Assembly: GCA_022315425.1 (NCBI GenBank)
Contig: JAIUPT010000041.1
Location: 2,170,001 to 2,234,000, forward strand
Length of the DNA: 64,000 nt
Source of the DNA: Pseudevernia furfuracea
Taxonomy: Eukaryota > Ascomycota > Lecanoromycetes > Lecanorales > Parmeliaceae
Direction: 5' to 3'
In this document: in pieces, positions 1 to 10,513 of the stretch
How positions within the stretch are numbered: position 1 is the stretch's first letter
Layout: each line of letters begins with the position of its first letter
Notes under the pieces: generated by a model
Seen by the model: only the letters and a program-made list of their open reading frames with translations
Database searches by the model: none
What the model was told of the DNA's origin: nothing
Position numbers and translations under genes: made by a program

Positions 1-138
1 AGACTCAAAACTTTCCTCAAAAGAAATAAACAGTACAATATCCTCACAGTCGGCAGCTTTCTCTTCTTCCCACCCAGAGCCGCCGCCTTACTACCTCCGC
101 CGTTCGGCTTCATCCCAAATAGAACTATAGTATCGACC

Positions 139-795
139 ATGGCCACGCGAAACTCCCCCATCGGACCGGCTCGACTCCTCCTTTTGCAACGAGCTGATGA
201 CCAACGCATGTTCCTTGATCTCTGGGATATCCCCGGGGGCGGCTCTGAGCTTGCCAATTCGAAAATCCTAGACCTTGTGGCGAATAAGACATTTGACCAG
301 ACCGGATTACACCTCAAAAAATTCGTGAGACAGATTAGCGATGGGGTAGAGTTCAAGACCAGCGATGGCCTAGGCTTCATGCTGTGCTTCGAGATCGAGG
401 TCAAGGAGGTGAGCGAGTTTGGCGAGATCGAAAAGTATGACAGCTTGGGCGATTTGAAAATCGAACTGGATCCGGCGAACCATTACGAGTTCGTTTGGGC
501 TACAGAGGAGGAAATCAGAGACGAGATATTCCCAGTCGCCACGCCCGAACACAAAGCTGTCATGCTGCAGGCTTTCGAGCTGCGAAGGCAAGACGTGGAG
601 GAGATGAAGGAGCGGGCTGCGGAGGCATCCAGAGTGCAAAAGCATACCCAGTATGAAGAGGATGAAGAGGATGACGATGACGAGGCAGACGGCGAGGAGG
701 AGGATGGCGAGGAGGAAGACGAGAAGAAGGCGGACGAAGGACCAGACTACGGGAAAGTCAGCGTCAAGCACAACAGGATCTTTAAATTATGGTAG
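139..795 (+). CDS. Nudix-fold protein with degenerate Nudix box and acidic tail
   Basis: An intronless gene of 218 residues; the start ATG sits in a good context (gaccATGG). Residues about 10-150 read as a Nudix fold: a hydrophobic strand LLLLQR, then DLWDIPGGG leading into the Nudix-box position. The canonical box is GX5EX7REUXEEXGU. Here the stretch NKTFDQTGL stands where REUXEEXGU should be, so the metal-binding Glu pair is Asp-Gln and the Arg-Glu is Asn-Lys. Hydrolase activity is therefore doubtful. The C-terminal ~45 residues are a run of Glu/Asp with a few Lys, probably disordered. It may be a binding or regulatory Nudix relative rather than an enzyme. The fold call is inference from the strand pattern and the DLWDIPGG motif. 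Confidence 0.7.
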   Translation: MATRNSPIGPARLLLLQRADDQRMFLDLWDIPGGGSELANSKILDLVANKTFDQTGLHLKKFVRQISDGVEFKTSDGLGFMLCFEIEVKEVSEFGEIEKYDSLGDLKIELDPANHYEFVWATEEEIRDEIFPVATPEHKAVMLQAFELRRQDVEEMKERAAEASRVQKHTQYEEDEEDDDDEADGEEEDGEEEDEKKADEGPDYGKVSVKHNRIFKLW

Positions 796-1021
796 ACTTG
801 GCCAGGGGCGGACACGTGTGGACAGCCATTGCAGATTCAGGTGTGCAACGGAATGGCTGCGGCAGTCCTTGATGCTATACAGTAGGGGGGCTATGAGGCA
901 TGGATGATGAGGCATGAGGCACGCATTGTGGGCCATGCATCATGAGGCATGAATATTGAAGCCTGGATCACGAGGACATGCATCATGAGCAATGTGGCAT
1001 TTTCCGGAAAATGGTCAACTA

Positions 1022-1199
1022 AGCTATGGACTGCATGGCATGGCATGGCCTGGCGCTGCATTGCATTGCATCACATTGCATCACATTGCATAGCATAGCA
1101 TCACATGGCATAGCGTCTCCCAGCATTATAAAGACGCTGGACTTAACCAGACCTGCATTGGTTGACAATTACATACGCCGCCCTACAAACATGATGATA

Positions 1200-1230
<31 letters not shown>
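1022..1230. repeat. Simple-repeat tract (GCATT/CATGG-like pentamers, then ATCC tetramers)
   Basis: Between the Nudix gene and the permease 3' end lies low-complexity DNA. Imperfect GCATG/GCATT/CACATT pentamers run at about 1022-1110, preceded from about 885 by irregular atgaggcat units. A (CATC)n tract follows at about 1198-1230. Reading frames over it encode only repeat peptides and were not called. Confidence 0.8.
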
Positions 1231-1234
<4 letters not shown>

Positions 1235-1328
1235 CCACTCCATTTTCGCCATCTCATCCAAATACCATCTACCTTCCTTCCATCCTCGCCTTCCTCTTAT
1301 CTTTATTCCCCCCACATCCATTGGATAA

Positions 1329-3294
1329 TCATAACCCCTTCTCCCCCCCACCCTCCTCGTCGCCGCCAACCTTCTTATGCCCCTGTATCTGTCGCCATTC
1401 CTGCCGATCGTCCGCCGCGTCCACGTCGTTGGCCGTTATGCTCGCGGCTTCGTCTTCGATCTCCTCTGCTAGGACGAGGTTGAGGAAGATGGCGAGGAAG
1501 CCCGTTACTGGGGGGAGGAGGGGGGGTTAGTGTGTGTGTGTGTGTGTAGGTGGGTGGGTATGAGTGGTCCATGTCCGCGAGATTTTTTTTCTTTTCTTTT
1601 TTTGTGGGAGAGAGGGGGGGGGGAGGGGGGGGAGGCGAGTTGGATGGATGAATGGATGGACGGTTGATCACTCACCTGCAAAGCCAGTTTCTAGAACCAA
1701 GACGATGGCGTTGAAAAAGCCCTGCTTCGCCTGATTACCCCCACTATACGTGAACACGAACGAGAACCAATTCGGGACCAGAATCGCGCCGAAACCTAGC
1801 GATAGGGACGCCGTCAAGATGAACCGATTGCGCCGCGTGAACGGCACGGTCGAGATGATGCGCACGCCGGACACGGCAACGGAGCTGAAGAGGAAGGTCG
1901 TCAGGCCGCCGAGCACGGGGTTGGGGATTGCCACGAGCGCCGCGGCGAACTTGGAGAAGACGCCCATGATGAAGAGGAAGAAGCAGGCGGCGTAGCCGGC
2001 TTTGCGGTTCGCGCAGCGGGTCAGGGCGATAACGCCGTTGTTCTGGGCGAAGGTGGACATGGGGGTGATGGTGCAGAGGCCAGCGATGAGGCCGTTGAAG
2101 CCGTCGGCTAGGACGCCGCCTTGGATGCGCGAGTCGAAGAGTTTGCCTTCGACTTCCAGGCGCGATACGTCGCATGTGGCGGTGATGTCGCCGATGGCTT
2201 CCATCATGAGGACGATGTAGACGGCCATGAGAGGGAGGATGATGGGCGCGTAGATGCTTAGGGGGAATGTTTTGACCCAGATGAAGGAGGCGGCAGGCGC
2301 GGCTTCGATGCCTGAGGACGAGAAGTAGCCTGTGGCGCCGGCGATGATGCAGCCGACTAGGAGACCGACGACTACGGCGCAAGATTTCATGATGGGACTG
2401 CCGAAGCGTTCGCAGAGAACGATGGTCACGAAGACGGAGAAGCCGAGACCGATGTATTCGGCACTGCCCCATGGGAGGGCGTGAGGAGCGCCGACTTCAG
2501 GGCAGACGATATAGGGACCGCTTGTTGGACGGGTGATGCAGCCTGGGGTTCCGGATCCTCCCGCCCAGTCTTGGAAACCGCTTTGGATGAGAGAGATACC
2601 GATGAGCATGACGGTAGGGCCGGTTACGAGTGGAGGGAACACACGCTTCAAGACGGATGGTTTTGTGAATGAAAGGCCGATCTCGAGCAGTGAGCATAGG
2701 CAAGCCGTCCCGAGCAAAGCACCGTAGCCTTGAGGACATGGTAGTTTGGTTCCATCGGCACCCGTAGGACAAAACCCGGTGGAGTACATCTGTCCAAAGG
2801 CACCGGTGGTGACTGGGATGATGGCGAAGCTCGTTCCAACTACGGAAATCAAACCGGTGCCGATATAGTAGGGTGACTTGTAAACATGGAATCTAGTGAT
2901 CTGAATTGAAGATAGGATACCAGCGACGATCAATGCTGTCGATACTAGATACTGTGTATCGCCTGCTCCTAGACTAGCGCCTCCTTGACTAGCGATGATG
3001 ATAGGAGGTGTGATGATACCGGCCAACATAGACAAAGCATGCTGGAAGCCTAGCAAGAGAGCTAAGAAGACGGGCATAGGATCATTGAGGCCAAAGAATG
3101 GGGCTGCTCTTGTCGTCTTCTTCATGAAAGGTAGATTTGGCTTGAATAGGAATGCATAGTCGTAGTCGCCGATAAGACCCTCCCTACTCTAGATTAGCGA
3201 ATCATTAATGAAAGCTTGCCCAGAATCCTTACTTAGTGGTTAAAGCTCTGATGATGCCCCTGGATTTATCTGAGAAGGTGGATTTCGCGCTCAT
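1329..3294 (-). CDS. uapA: Uric acid-xanthine/H+ symporter (NAT/NCS2 family, UapA/UapC type)
   Basis: Three exons on the minus strand: 3294-3233, 3183-1676 and 1507-1329, giving 582 residues, close to UapA/UapC (~575-580). The NAT signature QNNGVIALTR is intact at about residues 401-410. DVSRLEV and FTRRNRFILTAS are further family hallmarks. The short N-terminal exon joins in phase (AA|G gives Lys) into EGLIGDYDYAFLF, the conserved cytosolic N-terminus. The last exon joins at GFA|V into FLAIFLNLVLAEEIED, the final membrane helix and tail. The product is a plasma-membrane transporter with about 14 helices that imports urate and xanthine for purine use as a nitrogen source. The second intron (168 bp) is unusually repeat-rich, with a GT microsatellite and long purine runs. 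uapA and uapC are not separable here, so the symbol marks the subfamily. Confidence 0.93.
1531..1547. repeat. (TG)n microsatellite inside permease intron 2
   Basis: An uninterrupted TG run followed by T-rich and G-rich homopolymer tracts (about 1583-1633), all within the 168-bp second intron of the permease gene. Confidence 0.85.
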
Positions 3295-4065
3295 ATCGGG
3301 CCCAATACGGTCAGGTGAATCATCCATCTTGGGTTATGTGAAGAGTTTGAAGTATAGAGTGCTTAGCTCAGGACAGACGATGATGGCCAATCCTTGGATA
3401 GACTGTGGTTCTATCTCATGGGCTCTGATGCTGCTGGCTGGGCGACTGTGGAAAGACAGATATTGGGCTAGACAGTTGCTCCGAGCGACTTGAGTGAGGT
3501 ATAGATGGCAAAAGGGCGATTTTTATATATGTGACCATTGACGCAAGTCGCCGATCTGCTCATGTCAAAATGCTTGCAAATGTGGAGAAGCTTGAATGCG
3601 ATAACGAATCAGTGAGTAGTGCGTAGTGGTGCCGATGATTGGCGTCCGAGGAATAGGAATCGGGGGGGAATGGTCGCATGGGAAAAAGAAAATCTGCGGT
3701 GTTCTAGCCCTACATTTGACCCACACCAAAGCCTAAAATTGTCTAAAGCTGCAGGCCAGGAGGAGGTGGTGGTGGTACCGATAGGACGTCGGCCGATCCC
3801 GTCGATCTCACATGTGAGATTCATCTGGCATGATGCAAATACAGGATATCGTCTCTCATTTAGCATCTAGCTTGTCAATCCGGCACAAACTCATGGCAGA
3901 GCTGTTGCATTCATCGGCCAACTCCGCCAAGCTTGAAGAGCCACAGCGAGAGAAGAATGCACACGGTATCTGTCCTAGAATAGCTTTTGCTCCCGCCCTC
4001 ATCGCTTGTTGCACGTCTAAGCACGCTCGTTTGGGCAATTGATCGCATGCTGGATTGGCTTAATT
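3295..4065. promoter_or_regulatory. Intergenic: permease upstream region and MOSC 3' flank
   Basis: About 770 bp without a convincing gene. It must hold the permease promoter, since that gene starts at 3294 on the minus strand. I looked for the purine-regulator palindrome TCGG-N6-CCGA and saw only TCGGCCGA without a spacer near 3789, which is not the known spacing. Small reading frames here lack family features. Confidence 0.4.
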
Positions 4066-5403
4066 TCACTGTTTGATGTACAGATGCTCCCCGGTCTCTA
4101 GTACTTTGATTTCATCTCCGACTTTGATTACGCTGTCCTCCAATGCCGGAACCATATGCATCCCCAGACACGCGTTCTTCGGATCTCCAGCGTCGATGCA
4201 TCGAAAGCCCTTCAATGTCCTGTTTGGCTCCGAACCATGTCTCTTACCAGTGATGGGATTGACGTTCGGCAGCAGGCAACGGACGGTCCGGCAAGAGACG
4301 TAGTATTGATAACCCCCTATCTTGATCCGCTTCCAAGAATCTTCGTCATAAGCGCCACCTCCGGTGATGACGATGTTGGGTCGAAAATTCCGAGCACTGA
4401 GTGGTGGAGCACCGTGTTGAAGCTTGCTCCCAACGTCGCGAACACTTGCTAGGTTTAAGATATGTAATGGGTAGGCGTCCTGGAAGCCTACTGTTGGCTG
4501 ATAACCAAGCTCCTCCTCGCGAGGTGCACATCGGTAGACTTCTCTTGGCTGATTGTCTTTTGACACCCGGAAGAGGGCAAGGTGATTTGTGATCCCAAGG
4601 TATGATCGGAGCTCTTGTATCCAGGAGTCATCCTTCTCCGTACTGGCAATAACGAGCGACCTGGGTTTATCTGTCCAAATCTCCATATCATCGATATCGT
4701 AGCCGTTCTTAGCAATCTGATCTGGTGTGGGGTTGAACGGTATGTGTATCTCTCTCTCTGGCTGGCCAAACATCAATGCTAAAACATCTTTGATTTTCCC
4801 CACGAAACCTTCCTCTGATCGAATATGAGGGAATCTTATGACCAGGATACCCCGACTCTGAACATTCGGATGCCATTCTGAGTATGTTTGAGAAGAGGGG
4901 TCGGGCACCCAGACCTCGGTCAGGATTGTAGCCATTGGTGGGAGACTCCTTTGTGTGAGGAACTTCCAAGTATGTTTTGCCTTCTCTGCCCGAGGTGTAT
5001 TGGCACTCACTGGAAACTTGCTAGACAGCTGTGCAAACGAGAATTGACGGTCGTATTCCATGCCCGAACCAATCACGGTCCCTGTTTCGAGTTCCACGCC
5101 TCTACAACTTTTGACCGGATATGTCCACAAGCTCTTGACTCTCCATGTAGCTGCACCGTTATGTTGCCCTGCCATAGCACCCTTGTATCGCTCATCGTGT
5201 TCATCGGCCAGGTAGCTTTTCCCGCTCAATCCAAGCTTTCGGCAACCTTCGGGCTTGTCTTGCCGACTGTGTAGACTCGATGCTTTGTGTAATGCCCAGA
5301 GTAGAACGGGCAGGAAGCAGGCAACGGAGATGGTAATGTAGGTTGTCAACGAAGGCTCAATTCTGGGTACGTGCGTTGCCAATCCCAAGTGCTGAAAGGA
5401 CAT
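4066..5403 (-). CDS. Membrane-anchored MOSC domain protein (mARC/MOCOS C-terminal-like)
   Basis: An intronless gene of 445 residues. Residues about 20-42 form one hydrophobic segment (ITISVACFLPVLLWAL), a likely N-terminal membrane anchor. A MOSC N-terminal beta-barrel follows at about residue 85 (LWTYPVKSCRGVELE, a family hallmark). The MOSC domain occupies about residues 245-440 with a conserved Cys-rich end: VRCLLPNVNP, GFRCIDAG and NACLGMHM. MOSC domains bind the molybdenum cofactor through a conserved Cys and occur in mARC N-reductases and at the C-terminus of molybdenum cofactor sulfurase. No NifS-like domain precedes it, so this is a stand-alone MOSC protein; N-oxide reduction at an organelle membrane is the likely but unproven role. 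It is transcribed divergently from the RAD55-like gene. Confidence 0.85.
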   Translation of the reverse strand: MSFQHLGLATHVPRIEPSLTTYITISVACFLPVLLWALHKASSLHSRQDKPEGCRKLGLSGKSYLADEHDERYKGAMAGQHNGAATWRVKSLWTYPVKSCRGVELETGTVIGSGMEYDRQFSFAQLSSKFPVSANTPRAEKAKHTWKFLTQRSLPPMATILTEVWVPDPSSQTYSEWHPNVQSRGILVIRFPHIRSEEGFVGKIKDVLALMFGQPEREIHIPFNPTPDQIAKNGYDIDDMEIWTDKPRSLVIASTEKDDSWIQELRSYLGITNHLALFRVSKDNQPREVYRCAPREEELGYQPTVGFQDAYPLHILNLASVRDVGSKLQHGAPPLSARNFRPNIVITGGGAYDEDSWKRIKIGGYQYYVSCRTVRCLLPNVNPITGKRHGSEPNRTLKGFRCIDAGDPKNACLGMHMVPALEDSVIKVGDEIKVLETGEHLYIKQ

Positions 5404-6000
5404 CTTGAGATTGGAACTTTGGCGGCAGCGTTGAGGGAACAGGGCCAGTAATGGTGCCCCGCGTATGGGTCTCGTATCAGAACCTTTTGGCCACAGTCAG
5501 AAAACGTCGCTGAGAGCCACAGACCGTAAGTTCGGTCTCGAGAGCGCTGGGGGGTTTGGACTCCTAAATGGGGGTCCCAGACTGTTACTCCTGTGTCAAG
5601 GCTGGGGATATATCCTTCTGATGAACGTATCGATTGTATGGGTTGGAGCATGGCGCTCGGCATTAGTCAATAGAAATTTTGAGAGGAAGGTTGATAAATC
5701 CTGAGTCATGTCAGTTGGAATATGCGTGGTACAACAGTAAGCAAAGAAGGAACTACTTAAGTAAAAGTTCGCGAGCGATCGACGGTGTTCTTGGCGCCAA
5801 GCTACTTTTACCGCGCTCAAGCCGTCTTTCAATTTTTTGATCCAATTTCCCTGATACCTGATACCACAGTCACTTTCGCTTTAAGAGAGAGCCGCTTCAA
5901 CTTTATAGCAGACCCATGACGTGCTCAATAGACAGTCAGATGCCACGTAAGGTTAGAGGAACAGCAGACTCCATATGAGCCATGACCGCAGTCAATCAAC
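5404..6000. promoter_or_regulatory. Divergent promoter between MOSC gene and RAD55-like gene
   Basis: A 597-bp head-to-head interval holding the promoters of both genes. No coding stretch convinced me; the reading frames seen overlap in all directions and lack motifs. Confidence 0.5.
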
Positions 6001-7372
6001 ATGGCCAGCTCCGATATCAACAATTTCTCTTCATCTTCTCCTCGTATGTACCATCAAATTCTTAGCTTCTTTCAGAACTAAGAGTTGCAAGACCGTCTCC
6101 CCACGGTTTCTGCATCACAGGCGCTCCAAAACATTTCGTCGACTCCGAGAAAGCCAATCTCAACAGGACTGAAGAGCCTTAATGCCTTCTTGCAAGGCAG
6201 GGAGCACGAGGCTTCGAGCCAGACTACTCTTGCTTCTGGTATCTCACGTGGAGAAGTGACAGAGATATATGGTCCTCCTGGAGTCGGGAAAACGGCATTA
6301 GCGTAGGTTGATTGATTGCTTTGTGACATTCACTGTTCAGATCATGCTCCTTGAACTTTGAATGAGGGCAACTTATCAAACAAGCTTGTAGCTGACCCCA
6401 CGTCCTTACTCAGAATGCAAGTTGCTGCTAGCGTTCTACAATCGGGTGGATCCGCTGTCTGGGTAGGTAAGAGATCTTGCGCAACGAACTCGTTGGTATG
6501 AACAAAACGTCCAGCTCTAATCTTGGAAACTAGATTCATCTTATAAGATCATCGGTTCAAGGTTAAAGGATATACTCTGCAGTATCCATATTTCTGAAGG
6601 GGAGGCAAGGTCAGATCCAGCCTCGGTTGACGAGTATCTCGAAAAGTTTCATCATTTCACCACACCATCATTGCCTCACCTGTTAGCTCTCCTGATGCAC
6701 CAATCTCCGTACTTTCCACCCACGGAGACTAGTCTCATAGTAGTCGACTCCATATCGACTTTGTTCGCCTTAGCTTTCCCTAAAACAGCCGAGAAAGCAA
6801 GCAGCCGGCAGACCCCGATCAAGAAAAGCGACGCGGCATACTGGGCGTCAGGCAGACGTTGGGCAGTGATGGGGGACTTGATATCCAAGATCGGCAGACT
6901 CGCCGCAACGAAGAATGTTGCAATCCTCTTAACGAGTCAGACAACTACGAGAGTCAGGTCAGAGACCAGCGCTGTGCTATATCCAGCTATCTCCGGCACT
7001 GCGTGGGATACCGGAATCAGTACGCGTATCGTGATCTTCCGAGATTGGATGTTTCAAGCATCAGAAGCAGTGAGTAGTCAAGGAGAGTACATGCCAGGTG
7101 TCAGAATCGCTGGTGTGATAAAAGCCAAGGGCATCTCGTATGAAGGCGTTGGCAGAGTTGTCCTTTTTACGATCAAAAAGGTCAGTTGATCGCGCTTCTT
7201 CAGAGCACAGCCTAGGTGCTAAGGGATATAGGACGGTCTTCACGAACTCGAAATGGATCAGGCAGAGATCCGACTGAATAAGTCGCCCGTTCCGCTAGCC
7301 ACATCATTGAAGCGCAAACGGGAAGAGATTGCCGACAGTCAGTCTGAGGACGAGGAAGCAAATGCAGGCTAG
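6001..7372 (+). CDS. RecA/RAD51-family recombination mediator, RAD55-like
   Basis: Five exons: 6001-6043, 6083-6302, 6414-6466, 6534-7180 and 7232-7372, giving 367 residues. Walker A is GPPGVGKT (residues 78-85) and Walker B is SLIVVDSIS. The conserved core continues with AYWASGRRWAVMGDLI, ILLTSQTTTR and GTAWDTGISTRIVIFRDW. The IFRDW block and the acidic EEIADSQSEDEE tail resemble yeast Rad55. RAD51 paralogs of this type promote Rad51 filament assembly in homologous recombination. The first intron would be only 39 bp, so the N-terminal 14 residues are uncertain. A TAG at 7370-7372 ends the frame, but coding-like sequence (EFDLAGEDDTLF) continues in the same frame for 23 codons, suggesting a recently shortened C-terminus. 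Another RAD51 paralog (XRCC2- or RAD51D-like) is possible. Confidence 0.8.
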
Positions 7373-8224
7373 GAATTCGATTTGGCTGGGGAAGATGACA
7401 CCCTTTTCACCGAAGCGCTCTTTAAAGAAGCTATACAAGACTAGTACGGAGGCCAGCTACGGAGATTTCCAACTGCTGGTAGTCCGTCCTCCTTACCCTC
7501 CATTCATTTACACTAACAGAGGCTTGACATGGACGAGGCAGCTCAGGAGGTGCGGTACATAGATCGCGTGATGAAAATAGTATATATGGTATGCCAATAT
7601 TCGCAATGGATTCCTGGTTTGAGAAGCACGGCAACAGAAATGCCTAGTAGCCCTTGCAAGGCAGATCAGCTGGGTTGAAATTGAGGTGGCTCAGCAGCCG
7701 CGAGTCGATAAGGAAGGAATTTTGAGGCATGGGTTACATGCAGCGGTGTTCAAGGCACATCAAAATCAGCAAGTATTAGATGCGGGGTTCAAAACAGGGC
7801 AGGCGGACAGATAAGCCTGAGACCCAATCGAGACACACCACCCTGCCCCAAAGAAGTGGCTGAGGGCCGCCCACGAATGGTGGTAGGCAAAAGAAGGCTA
7901 CATCCAACATTTGACAGCTATCTGCTCCGTGACTAAAACGGGACGCTGTGCATAACGCGAGGTTGCAAGGGTCATAAACTGCGGCGCTAGAAGTTTGGTC
8001 ATTGGGCACCAAGAGCTGCAAGTATGCACCTCGTATCTCCACAGCCTCACCTCCAAGGCTTCAATTAAAATGTAACCGGGGATATTAATTTACTACAACG
8101 ATTGGTCCTGTGCGCCAATTCTGTATCCCTTATCTTCTTAAAGGTCCGTCTGTATCGGATGGTTCTCGTCGCAGCTGTTTATACAAGAACAGTGAGACCG
8201 AGTCAATTTTCAAAGTATATACTG
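7373..8224. other. Intergenic, no gene recognised
   Basis: About 850 bp between the RAD55-like gene and the kinase gene. The first 70 bp continue the RAD55-like frame after its stop. The rest shows no motif; the last ~150 bp include AT-rich stretches (ggatattaatttacta, gtttatacaag) that could be core promoter for the kinase gene. Confidence 0.4.
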
Positions 8225-10488
8225 ATGTTGGAAATGGACTTTCTCACCACCAGATCCACAGAGTGGAGCCACCGTATGCCCTCTTCCACTCAATGGACAG
8301 ATCGTGGCGATGTCTTTCACGTGGACTTTACAGAAAATGAAAAGCTACCACTGGATCTTCTCGATACAATTGCTCAAACCACGATCGGCGGCGTTGTGGA
8401 GAAGCGCCAGTGCACGATAGATGGAAGGCTGGTGGCAGTCAAGAAAATGGATACTAATCGAAATGAGACAACTAACAACGAGCTGAACAAAGAGGTTAAT
8501 ATCCTCCGGTCCCTGAAGCACTACCACAGTGTTCGAGTACTCGGATCCTACACTCAAGGAGATTCCTTTAGCATCGTGATGGAACCTGTTGCAACGTGTG
8601 ACCTCAACACCTACCTGGCTTGGCCTTCCAGTGCCAAAGCAAAGAAACAGGAAGCCCACTGTGGCCCTAGAGACTCGTTCTTGCCCAGGATCATGGGCTG
8701 CCTGGCACATGGCTTGCAATACCTTCACAAAGAAAAAAAGATCAGACACAGGGATATCACACCAGGAAACATCCTCTTAGATGGCCCAAGAGTCCTGTAC
8801 GCAGATTTCGGTATCTCCGAATTCTTTACGGCGACTCAGACCGGTAGCAGTGGTCCATCGCGGAAGACCGACATGGTGAAAACCAACCTTAAACCTCGAA
8901 GCTTCCAGTATGCTGACTATGCATAGTACACCTCACCGGAGCGCGTAGCTGGCAAGCATCGAAATATCAAAGATGATATCTTCTCTCTTGCATGCGTCTT
9001 CGCAGAAATATTCAATGTCTACAAGGGAAAGACGATGGAGGAGTTCCGCCTTCACCGCATAAAGGCAGATCCCGAGGAGAAAGGATCCTTCTACAAGGCG
9101 GAGGTTATGGCTGCAACGCTCAAATGGCTGGATGATCTGGCCACTGAGCGGTGCGATGTGCAGATCATACGACTCTTGTGCAATATGTTCAACTCTCGGC
9201 CTGACCACAGACCGGATGCCGAGGGAGTTTGGAAAACGCTCACTACCTGTACCAATAACGGACCTTTGTCTACTATCTACTTTTGTGGTCCATGTTGTAT
9301 GCCTTTGCTGCACGGAGATCCACTCCTCGAGGCCGATCCGGACCTTGACCCGTCGCAGACAAAGTATGCCTCTTCATTGCCCTTACCGAATGCCACGCCC
9401 GTGAACGGGGATCTATTTTTCAACACCATATACGACAAAGACTCGCGACTCGATGTCAGTTGGCAACGAAACTTGAGGCACTGGAGCCGCTCTACTCTGG
9501 ATGTTGTGCAAATTGGAAGGCATCCCCACCTCTTGGCTCGTAAGAGGATTATATCGTCTGAGGACGATGAAGGATCTTGTATAGCTAAGAACGAAGCTGA
9601 TATACTGAGAAAAGTGAAGCATCGACACATTGTGACGCTGTATGGCACGTATCGACGTGGAGACGTATTTACACTCCTCTTCGAACCCGCCGCAGACCAT
9701 GATTTGCGAAGCTACCTCGAACTTGCCGAACTTTACAGTAATCAAAAGAGTAAGCTTCCTATCGATCCCGACTTCATGACAAAATCATTTGGGTGTCTAG
9801 CCAACGCGCTGGCCTGCGTGCATGCAGCTGGTTACGATCATGGCGACATCAGGCCGGAAAACATTCTGGTACATAATCACAGAATCTATCTTTCGAAGTT
9901 CTCTTTTGGCTTGAAATCGGATATCGGGAAAAGGGATAATGGACCGAGCTATAAGCAGCTCCATCGGTTCATAGACCTCTTTGGAAAGCTCTCTTTAAGA
10001 ATGCAAGGGGAGAGTCAAACCCCAGCCGGTAGTGAGCGTCAGCAACGCCAGCAGGTAAGAACATCCTCTTCGCTACATTTCAGGAGACACATCCAACTAA
10101 CAGACAATAGCCAGGTCCATACCAGCCCCCTGAATGGCAGCCCACGTCGGTAGGGCAGCCCACGGCAGATATTTTTGCGCTTGGCTGTGTCTTCATTGAG
10201 ATCTACACTGTCCTCTGCGGTCGACGGGTTCGAGACTTCGAGAAGTTTCGAGCCGATAACGAGGGGGAAGTTGCATATCACAGAACGCTTCCAAAAACAT
10301 TGGAGTGGCTATCCTCAATGAAAAACAATGAACACGAGAACCTGGAAAGGTTTCAAGGAGTCATTCAAAGCATGATAGAGACGGATGCAAGCAAGAGACC
10401 GAGCGCTTTGGATGTCGCTCGTAACATGAGAGAGTGCAAGACATCGAGCGGTTTAGTTTTTAGCGGGGATTGTCATGACTATATCTGA
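8225..10488 (+). CDS. Tandem protein kinase-pseudokinase
   Basis: Three exons: 8225-8875, 8927-10054 and 10111-10488, about 718 residues. Kinase domain 1 has VAVKKM (ATP-binding Lys), HRDITPGNILL (catalytic Asp, Asn), ADFGIS and, after an in-frame 51-bp intron, YTSPERV (APE equivalent) and DIFSLACVFAEI. Domain 2 keeps the outline (LLARKRII, then HGDIRPENILV, YQPPEW and DIFALGCVFIEI). Its DFG site reads SKFS and its HRD is HGD, so it is likely a pseudokinase. The first intron has a weak donor (GTGAAA) but a good CTGAC branch and TAG acceptor; unspliced, the TAG at 8924-8926 truncates the first kinase. The second intron (10055-10110) has a textbook CTAAC branch. An upstream in-frame ATG at 8159 is an alternative start. 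The gene is convergent with the HeLo-pseudokinase, 25 bp apart. Confidence 0.78.
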
Positions 10489-10513
10489 GGCTGGACGAAC
10501 CACCTTCCAATCT

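Noticed and set aside
3608..4042. Several 60-85-codon frames between the permease and MOSC genes
   Set aside because: They overlap on both strands without family features and fall in the expected promoter interval.
8924..8926. TAG as a nonsense mutation killing the kinase
   Set aside because: A 51-nt in-frame intron with CTGAC branch and TAG acceptor removes it and restores a normal DFG-to-APE distance, so an intact gene is the simpler reading.
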